DNA from: Sva-07 sp963747375
Lineage (GTDB): Bacteria; Actinomycetota; Acidimicrobiia; Acidimicrobiales; Ilumatobacteraceae
Direction of reading: 5' to 3'
DNA: 64,000 bases
Assembly (NCBI GenBank): GCA_963747375.1
Contig: CAVVFL010000021.1
Coordinates: 62,001-126,000 of the forward strand
Part shown: one piece after another, positions 1 through 9,050 of the stretch
Layout of the letters: each line of letters begins with the position of its first letter
Numbering within the stretch: the stretch's first letter is position 1
Translations under genes and position numbers: made by a program
Notes under the pieces: model-generated
What the model saw: the letters and a program-made list of their open reading frames with translations, nothing else
The model's database searches: none
What the model was told of the DNA's origin: nothing

Positions 1-2
1 CC

Positions 3-137
3 CTCGACGGGCTGGAGCTCGACCTCGCACAGTCACATGAGGTGTTCGCCCGAACCGGGACGATCGCACGAGTCCAGTGGATCGTCGGCGAGCACACGAT
101 GGCCACATGGCGACGCCGCTCGACCCGTGGTCGGTGA
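3..137 (+). CDS. C-terminal end of an unidentified protein (partial)
   Basis: A frame open from the window edge runs to a TGA at 135-137 and gives 44 residues ending in an Arg-rich tail (WRRRSTRGR). The stop lies directly next to the stop of the convergent gene on the other strand, which fits a real 3' end. I do not recognise a family in so short a piece, and the start lies outside the window. Confidence 0.45.
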   Translation, partial: LDGLELDLAQSHEVFARTGTIARVQWIVGEHTMATWRRRSTRGR

Positions 138-647
138 TCAGCCCCGGTCGTGTGAAAGCGCGTCGACCGCGACCGTGATGGCGAGGATCAGCGGGATGAT
201 CGTGGGGTCGTAGACCTCGACGCCGTAGGTGTCGCGGACACGGAACCACTTCTTGGAGACCTCGGCGACCTTGTCGCCCTTGCGTTCGATCTCGTACTCG
301 TGGTCGACGATGTTGCCGTGCACCTTCAGGTCGTCGCCGTGCTCGACCTCGACGTGGAAGCGGTCCCGGATCCCGACGAGCGCCTTCTTGACCTTCGCCT
401 CGGTTCCGTTCGTTTCGATCGTGATCGCGTCGCGGATCGACAGCACCTTCTCGCGGATCACCGCGACTTCGTGCCCGTCACGGTCCTTGAGCTTCCAGGT
501 GTCGCGGAGTCGGGCGACCTTGCCGTCGACCTTGAAGACCCGATCACCCGAGTCGTTCTCGATCCAGTAATCGTCACCGAACGAGATCAGATCCTCGCGC
601 ATCCGGAACTGCTCGTGGCGGTCGTGGCGGTTTCTCAACAAGCCCAT
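138..647 (-). CDS. LURP-one-related (Tubby-like C2) family protein
   Basis: 169 residues. The sequence is built of alternating beta-strand repeats with recurring RD pairs (VARLRDTWKL, VLSIRDAITI, VGIRDRFHV, WFRVRDTYGV), the hallmark of the LURP-one/Tubby C-terminal-like barrel. Members are small cytosolic or membrane-associated proteins of poorly known role, and scramblase-like phospholipid binding is only a family-level suggestion. A hydrophobic stretch near residues 149-163 (IIPLILAITVAVDAL) is the barrel's buried helix in this family rather than a signal peptide. The start ATG is preceded by a purine-rich GAGGAGCAGAC. The gene stands alone between a convergent neighbour and homospermidine synthase. 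Confidence 0.8.
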   Translation of the reverse strand: MGLLRNRHDRHEQFRMREDLISFGDDYWIENDSGDRVFKVDGKVARLRDTWKLKDRDGHEVAVIREKVLSIRDAITIETNGTEAKVKKALVGIRDRFHVEVEHGDDLKVHGNIVDHEYEIERKGDKVAEVSKKWFRVRDTYGVEVYDPTIIPLILAITVAVDALSHDRG

Positions 648-740
648 GTCTGCTCCTCTGGTCCGTCCTCAATCTACGTCGTGTTCATCGGGCGGATGAG
701 CCCGGCCGCCCGACCACCGCCCAGTGTGTGTCACCCATCG

Positions 741-2204
741 TCAGTGAACGAGCACGTTGCGGAACTGCCACGGATCGTCGGGGTCGAGGTCCTCGGCGAA
801 CAGACCAGGTCGATCGGTGAGGGGCGTCCAGTCGGTGTAGTACCCGGCGACGGTGCCGAGGTACGGGCGCTGGATCTCCAGGCACCGACGATGGTCCATG
901 TCGTCGGTCTCGACGATCCCGGCCTCGGGATTCTCGAGCGCCCACACCATGCCGGCAAGCACCGCCGAGGTGACCTGCAGTCCCGTGGCGTTCTGGAACG
1001 GTGCCAGCTCCCGTGCCTCCTCGATCGTCAGCTGCGACCCGTACCAGAACGCATTGCGCTCGTGGCCGTACAGCAGCACGCCGAGTTCGTCACGACCGTC
1101 GACGATCTCGTCCTCGTCGAGCACGTGCTGCTCCGACGGCCAGCGGCCGGCCGCACCGAACAGCTCGTGGAAGGACAGCACCGCGTCGTTGCACGGGTGG
1201 TAGGCGTAGTGGCATGTCGGGCGGAACTCGACCGCACCGTCGGCACCGTGCACCGTGAAGAAGTCGGGGATCGACAGTGCTTCGTTGTGCGTCACCAGGA
1301 ACCCGTACTGCTCGCCGTGCGACGGGCACCACGTGCGCACACGCGTCTCGGCGCCGGGTTGTTCGAGGAAGATCCCCGGCGCCGCGGGATCGGCGAACGT
1401 CCGGGCGTTGTCGGGCATCCACTTCTCGTGCGTGCCCCACCCGAGTTCGGCGGGCTGCAGGCCCTCGGAGATGAACCCGTCGACCGACCACGTGTTCCAG
1501 AACGTGTCGATCGGCTTCGGTGAGCGCGTGCGTTGCGTGTCGCGCTCGGCGATGTGGATGCCCTTGACACCGGCGGCACGCATGTACTCGGCCCAGGCAG
1601 CTCGGTCGCCGGCCGCCGGCTCGTCGGCGTCGATGCCGAGATCGGAGACGAGCTCGACCAGTGCCTCCTTCACGAACCACGACACCATGCCGGGGTTCGC
1701 TCCGCAACACGACACCGCGGTGGTTCCACCCGGCGACCGCCGCCGCTCGTCGGTCATCGTGGAACGCAGTGCGTGGTTCGTGCGCAGGGCGTTGTCGGTG
1801 GACGGGTCGTAGTAGAACCCGGGCCACGGTTCGACGACGGTGTCGATGTACAGCACGCCGAGCTCTCGGCACAACCGCATGATGTCGACCGACGACGTGT
1901 CGACGGACAGGTTGACGCAGAATCCCTGCCCGTCCCCGGATGTCAGCAGCGGGGTCAGCAGCTCGCGGTAGTTGTCGACAGTGACGGCAGTTTCGAGGAA
2001 CCCGAAGCCGTACTGCTCGACGACGCCTCGATCGCGATCGTCCGGTTCGATGACCACGGCGCGGGAGCGATCGAACTCGACGTGGCGATCGATGAGCGGG
2101 AGTGTCCCCCGCCCGATCGACCCGAAGCCGATCATCACGACCGGACCGGAGATCGTCGCATGGATGGGGTTGGCGGTGCTGGGTGACGGGCTGGTCTGTG
2201 ACAC
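741..2204 (-). CDS. hss: Homospermidine synthase
   Basis: 487 residues, the usual size of bacterial homospermidine synthase, an NAD-dependent enzyme that makes sym-homospermidine from putrescine (or spermidine plus putrescine). A Rossmann motif (GFGSIGRG) lies near residue 24. Family-typical segments follow: ADD-like acidic start of the second strand, SVDTSSVDIM, YIDTVVEPW, SCCGANPGMVSWF, TFWNTWSVDGF and GTHEKWMP. I chose the GTG at 2204 because GAAAGGG sits six bases upstream. An ATG at 2237 is in frame but has no ribosome site. The open frame continues further upstream, but that part has no family similarity and lies over the divergent antiporter gene. Polyamine synthesis of this type is uncommon in actinobacteria. 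Confidence 0.9.
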   Translation of the reverse strand: MSQTSPSPSTANPIHATISGPVVMIGFGSIGRGTLPLIDRHVEFDRSRAVVIEPDDRDRGVVEQYGFGFLETAVTVDNYRELLTPLLTSGDGQGFCVNLSVDTSSVDIMRLCRELGVLYIDTVVEPWPGFYYDPSTDNALRTNHALRSTMTDERRRSPGGTTAVSCCGANPGMVSWFVKEALVELVSDLGIDADEPAAGDRAAWAEYMRAAGVKGIHIAERDTQRTRSPKPIDTFWNTWSVDGFISEGLQPAELGWGTHEKWMPDNARTFADPAAPGIFLEQPGAETRVRTWCPSHGEQYGFLVTHNEALSIPDFFTVHGADGAVEFRPTCHYAYHPCNDAVLSFHELFGAAGRWPSEQHVLDEDEIVDGRDELGVLLYGHERNAFWYGSQLTIEEARELAPFQNATGLQVTSAVLAGMVWALENPEAGIVETDDMDHRRCLEIQRPYLGTVAGYYTDWTPLTDRPGLFAEDLDPDDPWQFRNVLVH

Positions 2205-2337
2205 GACGGACCCTTTCGAGATGATGGTCGGGCACATCCCCGACGGCCGGGTCACGCTACTGCTCGGCAGCACCGCAGATGCTTGCTCACCGCACCTGGA
2301 TATGGCAGTGTCCGCCGATGATCGAACGGGGGCGTCA

Positions 2338-4399
2338 GTGCTAGTCGGCAGCGTGGAGGCGACGATCGCCGTGCTGTTCGCCGTGGTCGTCCTCGGACCG
2401 ATCCTGGCCGAGCGACTGAGAATCCCCGGCATCGTCGGATTGATCGCCGGAGGCATGATCTTCGGACCGTTCGTGATCGGCTGGCTCGAGTCGGGTGGGC
2501 TCGTCACCGACCTTGGCTCGATCGGGATCCTGTACCTGATGTTCCTGGCCGGGCTGTCGTTCGACATCAAGGCCTTCAAGGACAACCGGCGCATGGCGAT
2601 GACCTTCGGCCTGCTCGGGTTCTTCCTCCCGTTCCTGTTGAGCGTCGCCGTCGTCGATCAATCCAACGACATCGAGACGCTCGGCGCCCTGCTCATCGGC
2701 GCCATGTGGGCCTCGAACACGTTGGTCGCGTATCCGGAGGTTCAGTCGGCCGGTCTGCAGAGCACTCGATCGGTCGGTGCTGCAGTGTCCGCCGGTGTCG
2801 TCGCCGACCTGATGTCGCTGACCGTGCTCGCGTTCGCCACTGCGACCGCAGTCATCGAGATCGAGCCCCTGGACGTGCCGTTCGGCGCTGACATCGCCGA
2901 GCGGCTCGCTCCCGTCGGAGTCCAGCCGACGACGCCGGACCCCGCACTGCCCCTCTGGATCGGGTTGCCGCTGCTCGTCTTCGTGTGCCTGTGGGTACTG
3001 CCACGGGTGGCGAACTGGTTCTTCGTGCGCGTCGGGCGGACGCGACCCCAGCGTTTCGTCTTCACCCTGGCGCTGATGGCCGTCGGAGCCACGGTCGCCC
3101 TCCTCGGCGGGATGGAGGGACTGATCGGTGCGTTCCTCGCCGGACTGGGAATGAACCGCCTCATCCCCGCTCGAGGCCCCCTCATGGAGCGGCTCGACTT
3201 CGTCGGGACGTCATTGTTCATCCCGGTGTTCCTGATCTCGATCGGGCTCAACATCGATCCGGCGCTCCTGATCGATCCCAAGACGATCGCGTTGGGCCTG
3301 CTCTTCACCGCCTTCGTGCTCGTCGGCAAGACGTCCGCGGCCTTGATCGCCGGGCGGATCTTCGGGCTCTCGCGCGACGAGGTCGGGCTCATGTCGTCGT
3401 TGTCGTTCGGTCAGGCGGCGTCGACACTCGCGATCGCTCAGGTGGGCCTGACGCTCGGGATGTTCGGACAGAACGTGGTCAACGCCGCCGTGCTGACCAT
3501 CGTCATCACCGCGTTCATCACGTCGTACGCGACTCGCTTCTTCGCCGCCCGGGTGCCACCGGTGGTCGTCGACCGACCGCCGATCGGTCAACAGGTGCTC
3601 GTCGACGTCCGCGGGGGCCAGACCGAGATCTCCATGCTCGTTGCCCTGGCAGGCGGTCTGGCGCGACCGGACGGCGGCCTCGTGATTCCCTACGGCATCG
3701 CCGGCGATGCGCAGCAGTCCGATGTTCGGTTGACCGTCGAACGAGCGGCCGCGGAGGCCGCAGCCATCGGACTCGACGGTGACGGCATGACGCGCGTCGG
3801 CGATTCGTTCACCAGCGCCACGGTCAACCTCGTCACCGAACTCGGTGCATCGCTGGTGCTGCTGGCTTGGGACGGGCCGAAGTGGGCTGTGGACTACATG
3901 TTCGGCAACGACATCGACAGTGTCGGCCAGGCCTCGCCGGTGCCGACGATCGCCGCCCATGTCGTTCGCCCGTGGACTCGCATCGTCGTGCAGCTCGGAC
4001 ATCCGCGCACGACCTGGCAGCGAGAGGACGTCGAGTTGGCAGCAGACGTCGTTCACCATCTCCGCGCGATCCGCCGACCTCCCGCTCGTCGTGCTGTGCC
4101 ACGACGCCGACCTCGCACGCGCACTCCTCGACCCCGATGACGACCACGACGACACGACCATCGTCATCGATCGGGCGGAACAGGACGACGTCCTCGACCA
4201 CGTCCTCCCGACCGATCTCGTCGTCGCTCCGGCCCACGTCGTGCACGACATGCCTCCTTGGCGCGCCCGTCGACTGGCCCGTCGGCTCCACGACGCGAAC
4301 GTCGCGGTCGTCGGAGGGCCGCACCGTCTGACGATCTCGCAGGGCGTCACGGCGCGTCCACTGTCGACATCGATGGGCCAGCCGATCGTCACGACCTGA
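2338..4399 (+). CDS. CPA2-type cation/proton antiporter with UspA-like C-terminal domain (frameshifted)
   Basis: The N-terminal ~400 residues are a Na+/H+-exchanger domain with about twelve membrane segments (for example GIVGLIAGGMIFGPF and LIGAFLAGLGMNRLIP) of the monovalent cation:proton antiporter-2 family. A hydrophilic tail of about 250 residues resembles universal stress protein domains. The first frame closes at 4140 after a nonsense Arg/Pro-rich end. Skipping one base near 4069 restores a sensible tail (ASADLPLVVLCHDADLARAL) to the TGA at 4397-4399, so one extra base is likely present. The GTG at 2338 follows ACGGGGG; an ATG at 2302 is an alternative. It should move K+ or Na+ against protons at the inner membrane. 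It is divergent from hss. Confidence 0.82.
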
Positions 4400-4416
4400 C
4401 GGCGTCCGAGAAACCG

Positions 4417-5316
4417 TCAGCCGCCTGCCCGCTTGCGGGGGTCGGCGGGAAACGCTCGCGCCTCGATCAGGCGGGCCGAGATGTCGGCCGCCCGCGACGT
4501 GATATCGGCGAGGGAGGCACCGCACGCTTCGACCAGCGCACCTTGGCCGGCATCGGTCGACGCCTCGATCGCCGCTCGTGCATCACGGCCCGAGTCGGTG
4601 ATCTCCTCGCCCAGCATCCATCCCCGACGCTCGAGCCGGCGCACCCCATCGGTCAGCGCTTCCGCGCCGAACCCTCGGGTCGCGCTGTACTCGCCGAGGC
4701 CGAATCCGAGCCACCGTTCGGTCAGTACGTTTGCCTCGACGGCATCGAGTCCAGCCACGGCGAGCGCGGCCAGGTGACCGTCGCCGCGATGCTCGCGTAC
4801 GAGCTCGGCCGCCCGCCACAGTCGGCCACCCGGCGACGAGGGCATGGGGAGCGATCGCAACGCACTGAACAGCGGTCGGCCGAGTCCGTCGAGACCGTCG
4901 ATCGCATCGAGCAGCGGGGTGGCGATCGCATCGCACTCGTCCTGAGCGGCAACCGAATCGAGGCTCGTGGCTGCGCCGTTGGCACGAGCAGCCAGGATGT
5001 CGTCACGCGATGCGCTCGCAACACCGGCTTCGTAGGCGGCGGCGATCATGCGGGGCTCGAAAACACCGAACGTTGCCGCGACGACGGCCGCGGTCGGCCT
5101 ACCGAGAGCGGCGGCTCGACCCCAGACATAGCCAGGGAAGAAGTCGACGCCGAGCGCGGTCAGCGCCTCCCCTGCGGGTCGGGACCACCAGCCCTGCGTG
5201 GCGATCGGTTCCAGAGCGTCGCGAAGCAGACGGGCCGATGTCGGCGCCACGTCGGGCTCGGCGATCGGCTCAGCGAGCGGCGCCAGGAAGATGGCGGCGA
5301 TGTCGTCGTAGGTCAC
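4417..5316 (-). CDS. SCO6745-family protein (winged-helix-like, function unknown)
   Basis: 299 residues, all alpha-helical and Ala-rich, matching the actinobacterial SCO6745 family. Recognisable segments are a Pro-rich start of the fold (PLAEPIAEP), GWWSRPAGEALTALGVDFFPGYVWGRAA split over residues 37-64, FGVFEPRMIAAAYEAG, and a C-terminal winged-helix-like part around DGVRRLERRGWMLGEEITDSGR. No enzymatic activity is established for the family; DNA binding by the C-terminal region is inference. I chose the GTG at 5316, which directly starts the conserved part and has GGAG just upstream. Longer upstream reading frame is Arg/Pro-rich noise over the zinc ribbon gene. Confidence 0.78.
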   Translation of the reverse strand: MTYDDIAAIFLAPLAEPIAEPDVAPTSARLLRDALEPIATQGWWSRPAGEALTALGVDFFPGYVWGRAAALGRPTAAVVAATFGVFEPRMIAAAYEAGVASASRDDILAARANGAATSLDSVAAQDECDAIATPLLDAIDGLDGLGRPLFSALRSLPMPSSPGGRLWRAAELVREHRGDGHLAALAVAGLDAVEANVLTERWLGFGLGEYSATRGFGAEALTDGVRRLERRGWMLGEEITDSGRDARAAIEASTDAGQGALVEACGASLADITSRAADISARLIEARAFPADPRKRAGG

Positions 5317-5344
5317 GGACTCCGCCGGGACGTGAGGTCGCTGC

Positions 5345-5539
5345 TCAGGCGATCGAGCACGCCATGTCGGCGCCACAGCACATCGGCGACTTGATCTTGC
5401 CGTGGCCGTTGGGGCACTTGGAGACCTGCACCGACGAGCCGTCGTCACGCTGGATCGAGTCGTTGACCAGGGGGGCGTCACAGGCGCCGCAGGTCGCGTT
5501 GACGGACATTCCGCAGGTGGGGCATTCGTAGGTGGCCAT
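5345..5539 (-). CDS. Small zinc-ribbon protein
   Basis: 64 residues with four paired metal-ligand motifs: CPTC near residue 6, CGAC near 17, CPNGHG near 43 and CCGADMAC near 54. Ligand spacing points to two zinc knuckles. No catalytic domain fits in this length, so it is probably a zinc-binding adaptor or nucleic-acid-binding protein. The start codon is the ATG at 5537-5539, beginning MATYECPTCG. It lies 28 bases upstream of the SCO6745-family gene on the same strand, so the two may be cotranscribed. Confidence 0.75.
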   Translation of the reverse strand: MATYECPTCGMSVNATCGACDAPLVNDSIQRDDGSSVQVSKCPNGHGKIKSPMCCGADMACSIA

Positions 5540-5624
5540 TCGTGCAGCGTACCGCGCGCCCGTGGGCCCAACGGCCCTGTTGCACCATCGCCCCCGCCCG
5601 TACGGTCGCCTCGGAGGTGACGAC

Positions 5625-6827
5625 ATGGATTTCGAGATCGACGAGAAGATGTCGACGATTCTGACGATGGTGAACGAGTTCGTCGAACGCGAGCTCGTGC
5701 CGATCGAGCAGGAGATGCTGCACGGCGATCCGGAGACGCTCCAAGCGCTCGTCGTTGCCGCCCAGGCGAAGGTCCGCCAGATGGGGTTGTGGGCGCCGAA
5801 CCATCCCGTCGACCTCGGCGGGCAGGGCCTGACGATGGTCGAGCACGGCCTGTTGAGCGAAGCGCTCGGGCGATCGCCGCTCGGGCACACCGTGTTCGGG
5901 GCTCAGGCGCCCGATGCCGGAAACATCGAGATCCTGCACAAGTACGCCACACCCGAACAGCGCGACCGGTTCCTGCGCCCGCTCGTCGAAGGTCGGATAC
6001 GCAGCTGCTTCTCGATGACCGAGCCGGAGACCGCCGGATCGAACCCGGTGCTGCTCGCGACCACCGCCGTCAAAGACGGCGACGACTACGTGATCAACGG
6101 TCAGAAGTGGTTCACCTCCTCGGCCGACGGCGCAGCCTTCGCGATCGTGATGGCGGTGACCGACCCGGACGCGCCGCCGTACCAGCGCGCCAGCATGATC
6201 ATCGTGCCGACCGACACCGAGGGCTTCAACCTCGTGCGCAACGTCAGTGTGATGGGCCACGTCGGCTCCGGCCATGCCAGCCACGCGGAGGTCATCTACC
6301 AGTCGTGCCGGGTACCCCAGGCCAACCTGCTCGGACCGGAGGGCGGCGGTTTCGTGATCGCCCAGGACCGACTCGGCCCCGGACGCATCCATCACTGCAT
6401 GCGTTGGCTCGGCATCGCGAGTCGCTCGTTCGACATGATGTGCCAACGGGCGAACGCCCGCGTGATCAGCCCCGACGGCGACACCCTCGCCGACCGTCAG
6501 GTGATCCAGCACTGGGTCGCCGAACTCGACGCCGAGATCCGAGGAGCCCGACTCCAGACCCTGCACGCCGCGTGGATGATCGACCGGTTCGGTGCCAAGG
6601 CAGCCCGCGACGAGATCTCGGCGATCAAGTTCTCGGTCGCCAACACCATGCTGCATGCCGTCGACACGGCGATCCAGGTGCACGGAGCGCTCGGGGTCAC
6701 CGACGACACCATCCTGTCGTACTGGTACCGCCACGAGCGTGCCGCTCGGATCTACGACGGCGCCGACGAGGTCCACAAGACCTCACTCGGTCGTCGCGTC
6801 CTGCGCCGATACGCAGTGACCGCGTAG
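5625..6827 (+). CDS. Acyl-CoA dehydrogenase
   Basis: 400 residues, full length for the FAD-dependent acyl-CoA dehydrogenase family, which oxidises acyl-CoA thioesters to trans-2-enoyl-CoA and passes electrons to electron-transfer flavoprotein. Family signatures are visible: FSMTEPETAGSNP in the middle beta domain, QKWFTSSADGA, and the C-terminal Gly-Ala-Asp-Glu segment IYDGADEVHKTSLGRR that contacts the flavin and substrate. A strong ribosome site (GGAGGTGA at 5613-5620) fixes the ATG at 5625. The chain-length preference cannot be read from sequence. It precedes the TetR operon by 100 bases but has its own signals, so it may be part of the same regulated group. Confidence 0.92.
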   Translation: MDFEIDEKMSTILTMVNEFVERELVPIEQEMLHGDPETLQALVVAAQAKVRQMGLWAPNHPVDLGGQGLTMVEHGLLSEALGRSPLGHTVFGAQAPDAGNIEILHKYATPEQRDRFLRPLVEGRIRSCFSMTEPETAGSNPVLLATTAVKDGDDYVINGQKWFTSSADGAAFAIVMAVTDPDAPPYQRASMIIVPTDTEGFNLVRNVSVMGHVGSGHASHAEVIYQSCRVPQANLLGPEGGGFVIAQDRLGPGRIHHCMRWLGIASRSFDMMCQRANARVISPDGDTLADRQVIQHWVAELDAEIRGARLQTLHAAWMIDRFGAKAARDEISAIKFSVANTMLHAVDTAIQVHGALGVTDDTILSYWYRHERAARIYDGADEVHKTSLGRRVLRRYAVTA

Positions 6828-6891
6828 ACCCGCGCCGATCTCCGGGCGGCGGCCCACCCTGGGATCCGATCGACGAACAACGCATTCGCGC

Positions 6892-6930
6892 TTGACATTC
6901 GGCATCGTTCGGTTCAAACTCCGAACGATG
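6892..6930 (+). promoter_or_regulatory. Leaderless promoter with overlapping TetR operator
   Basis: TTGACA at 6892-6897, a 17-base spacer and CAAACT at 6915-6920 place the transcription start at or next to the ATG at 6928. A perfect inverted repeat with 10-base arms, CATCGTTCGG at 6903-6912 and CCGAACGATG at 6921-6930, flanks the -10 box, and its right arm contains the start codon itself. This is the expected layout for autorepression by the TetR protein encoded immediately downstream. Confidence 0.85.
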
Positions 6931-7545
6931 TCAGGTAAACCGAACGGCGACAGGCGTTCCGTACGCCGTCAGGAAACCCAGGCCGAAATCGTCCGAGCGT
7001 CCTGGGACGTCGTGCGCGAGCACGGCCTCGCCGGGCTGGCGATGCGCGACCTCGGCGAACGCGTCGGCATGCGGGCGCAGTCGATCTACTCCTACTTCGC
7101 CTCCAAGCACGAGATCTACGACGCCATGTTCCTCGAGGGGTACCAGGCGTTCGCCGTCTCGATGGCGAACGACGGCGCCGCCACTGCCACCGATCCGATC
7201 GGTGCCGCCAAGGCGACGGCGCGCTCGTTCGTCGAGTTCTGCACCAACGACCCGGTGCGCTACCAGCTGCTCTTCCAACGAACGATCCCCGACTTCGCGC
7301 CGTCGCCGGAGAGCTACGCAGTGGCCGTGCAGGTCTACGAGGAGCTCAGAAATCGTCTGTCCGCCATCGGCGTGCGCGACCAGGCGACGCTCGACTTGTG
7401 GACCGCGATGCTCACCGGCATCACCGACCAACAGATCTCGAATGACCTCGGCGGGAACCGATGGACGCAACTGGTCGACCGGGCGGTCGACATGTTGCTG
7501 GCGGAGGCACGAATACACACCAACCCAGAAAGCGAGAAGGCATGA
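6928..7545 (+). CDS. TetR/AcrR-family transcriptional regulator
   Basis: 205 residues. An N-terminal helix-turn-helix spans roughly residues 16-62 (LAMRDLGERVGMRAQSIYSYF, shown here by its ends LAMRDL and YSYFASK), and the helical C-terminal ligand domain resembles the WHG type. I chose the ATG at 6928 because promoter geometry predicts that transcription starts there; a TTG at 6892 is in frame but forms the -35 box. Its stop overlaps the next start (ATGA). It probably represses itself and the two downstream enzymes through the palindrome at its own start, and possibly the upstream acyl-CoA dehydrogenase. Confidence 0.9.
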   Translation: MSGKPNGDRRSVRRQETQAEIVRASWDVVREHGLAGLAMRDLGERVGMRAQSIYSYFASKHEIYDAMFLEGYQAFAVSMANDGAATATDPIGAAKATARSFVEFCTNDPVRYQLLFQRTIPDFAPSPESYAVAVQVYEELRNRLSAIGVRDQATLDLWTAMLTGITDQQISNDLGGNRWTQLVDRAVDMLLAEARIHTNPESEKA

Positions 7546-8300
7546 CCACCATGATCACCACCGACGTCACCACGATTCCATCGATCGACCATCACGAGGC
7601 GATGGACCTCCAAGCGGCCGAGCTGGAGCGTGCGATCGAACTGCTCGGAACACTCGACTCGGACGACTGGTCGACCCAGACCGTCTGTCCCGACTGGGAC
7701 GTGCGACGCATGTGGCTCCACGTGCTCGGCGCATGCGAGGCCGGGGCATCGATGCGCGAGAACACGCACCAGATGCTCGCCGGCCGCAAGCGCCGCAAGG
7801 AGCTCGGCGTGCCGCTCGAAGTCGGTCTGTCCGGCGTTCAGGTGGCCGAACGCGAAGCGTTGTCGCCGGCCGAACTCGTGGAGCGGCTCCGCACCATCGC
7901 GCCGAAGACCGTCAAGGGCCGCAACCGGACGCCACGACCGATGCGGGCGATCAAGATCGCCATCGACGCCCCAGTCGTCGAGAAGTGGACACTCGGCTAT
8001 CTCATCGACGTCATCTACCTGCGTGACGCCTGGATGCACCGGGTCGACACCGCCCGCGCCACCGGCCGCGACCTCGTCCTCACCCCAGAACACGACGGAC
8101 GAATCATCGCCGACGTCGTCGCCGAGTGGGCCCGCCGTCACGGTCAACCGTTCACGCTCGAGCTGACCGGCCCCGCGGGTGGCTCCTTCACGGCGGGAGG
8201 TGGCGGCGATCCGACGGTGATCGACGCAATCGAGTTCTGCTGGCTCCTCGCCGGCCGAGGCGAGCCCACCGGTCTCTTCACCACGATCGTTCCGTTCTGA
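7542..8300 (+). CDS. Maleylpyruvate isomerase family, mycothiol-dependent-type enzyme
   Basis: 252 residues. The N-terminal half is a DinB-like four-helix bundle (DWSTQTVCPDWDVRRMWLHV in outline, with the metal-binding His in RMWLHVLG) and the C-terminal half is an SCP2-like domain ending in a conserved Cys/Trp-containing segment (EFCWLLAGRGEPTGL). This architecture is shared with mycothiol-dependent maleylpyruvate isomerase and related thiol-S-transferases of actinobacteria. The actual substrate is unknown. The start ATG overlaps the TetR stop as ATGA and is preceded by AGAAGG, so translation is coupled. Confidence 0.85.
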   Translation: MTTMITTDVTTIPSIDHHEAMDLQAAELERAIELLGTLDSDDWSTQTVCPDWDVRRMWLHVLGACEAGASMRENTHQMLAGRKRRKELGVPLEVGLSGVQVAEREALSPAELVERLRTIAPKTVKGRNRTPRPMRAIKIAIDAPVVEKWTLGYLIDVIYLRDAWMHRVDTARATGRDLVLTPEHDGRIIADVVAEWARRHGQPFTLELTGPAGGSFTAGGGGDPTVIDAIEFCWLLAGRGEPTGLFTTIVPF

Positions 8301-9016
8301 TGGACACCACCACCACCGAGATCGCCGACGGCATCTTTCGCCTCTCGACGTTCGTGCCCGATGCCGGCATGTCGTTCAACCAGATCCTGGTCAAGGCCGA
8401 CGAACCACTCTTGTTCCACACCGGCATGCGGGCGCTGTTCCCGCTCGTCTCCGCTGCCGTCGACGCAGTGCTCCCGTTGTCGTCGTTGCGCTGGATCGGC
8501 TTCGGCCACGTCGAAGCCGACGAGTGCGGCGCGATGAATCAGTGGTTGGGCGCTGCGCCCGACGCACAGGTGGCCTTCGGTGCCATCGGCTGCATGGTGT
8601 CGGTCAACGACCTCGCCGATCGACCACCTCGTCCATTGGACGACGGCGACGTCATCGACCTCGGGGGCAAGCGCGTCCGCTACCTCGCCACGCCCCACGT
8701 GCCGCACGGATGGGAAGCGGGGGTCTTCTTCGAGGAGACCACCTCGACCCTGTTGTGCGGTGATCTCTTCACCCAGGTCGGCGACGGCCCGGCGGTTCGC
8801 ACAGATTCGCCGATGGAACCGACGATCGTCGCCGAGGACATGTTCGGCTATTCGAGCCTGACCCCCTCGACCGCGCCGACCGTCGACCGGCTCGCCGACC
8901 TCGCGCCGACCACACTCGCACTCATGCACGGGCCGAGCTACCAGGGCGACGCCGGCCCATGGCTGCGCGATCTCGCCGCCGACTACCGGCGCCGCGCCGC
9001 ACTGGTGCCGTCGTGA
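8300..9016 (+). CDS. MBL-fold metallohydrolase (flavodiiron-like beta-lactamase domain)
   Basis: 238 residues. The metal site motif is GHVEADECG near residue 74, that is H-x-E-x-D, which is the form found in the oxygen-reducing flavodiiron proteins rather than the hydrolytic HxHxDH form. Further ligands are likely in LLCGDLFTQ and MHGPSYQGD. No flavodoxin domain follows, so it is a stand-alone oxidoreductase-type MBL protein, perhaps using a diiron centre. ATG 8300 overlaps the previous stop (TGATG). It is the last gene of the TetR-controlled operon. Confidence 0.85.
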   Translation: MDTTTTEIADGIFRLSTFVPDAGMSFNQILVKADEPLLFHTGMRALFPLVSAAVDAVLPLSSLRWIGFGHVEADECGAMNQWLGAAPDAQVAFGAIGCMVSVNDLADRPPRPLDDGDVIDLGGKRVRYLATPHVPHGWEAGVFFEETTSTLLCGDLFTQVGDGPAVRTDSPMEPTIVAEDMFGYSSLTPSTAPTVDRLADLAPTTLALMHGPSYQGDAGPWLRDLAADYRRRAALVPS

Positions 9017-9050
9017 AGCCAGGCACGGCCGGCGGTCAGACCCGAGATGA

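Noticed and set aside
300..1523. A 407-codon frame on the plus strand, opposite the homospermidine synthase gene
   Set aside because: It is the antisense of a well-conserved gene, has no family similarity and is composed of the codon patterns expected from the opposite strand of GC-rich coding DNA. Similar long antisense frames over fbiC, the RecQ gene and others were dropped for the same reason.
6892..6927. A TTG start for the TetR gene adding 12 residues
   Set aside because: The TTG is part of the -35 hexamer, and the extra residues are not typical of the family.
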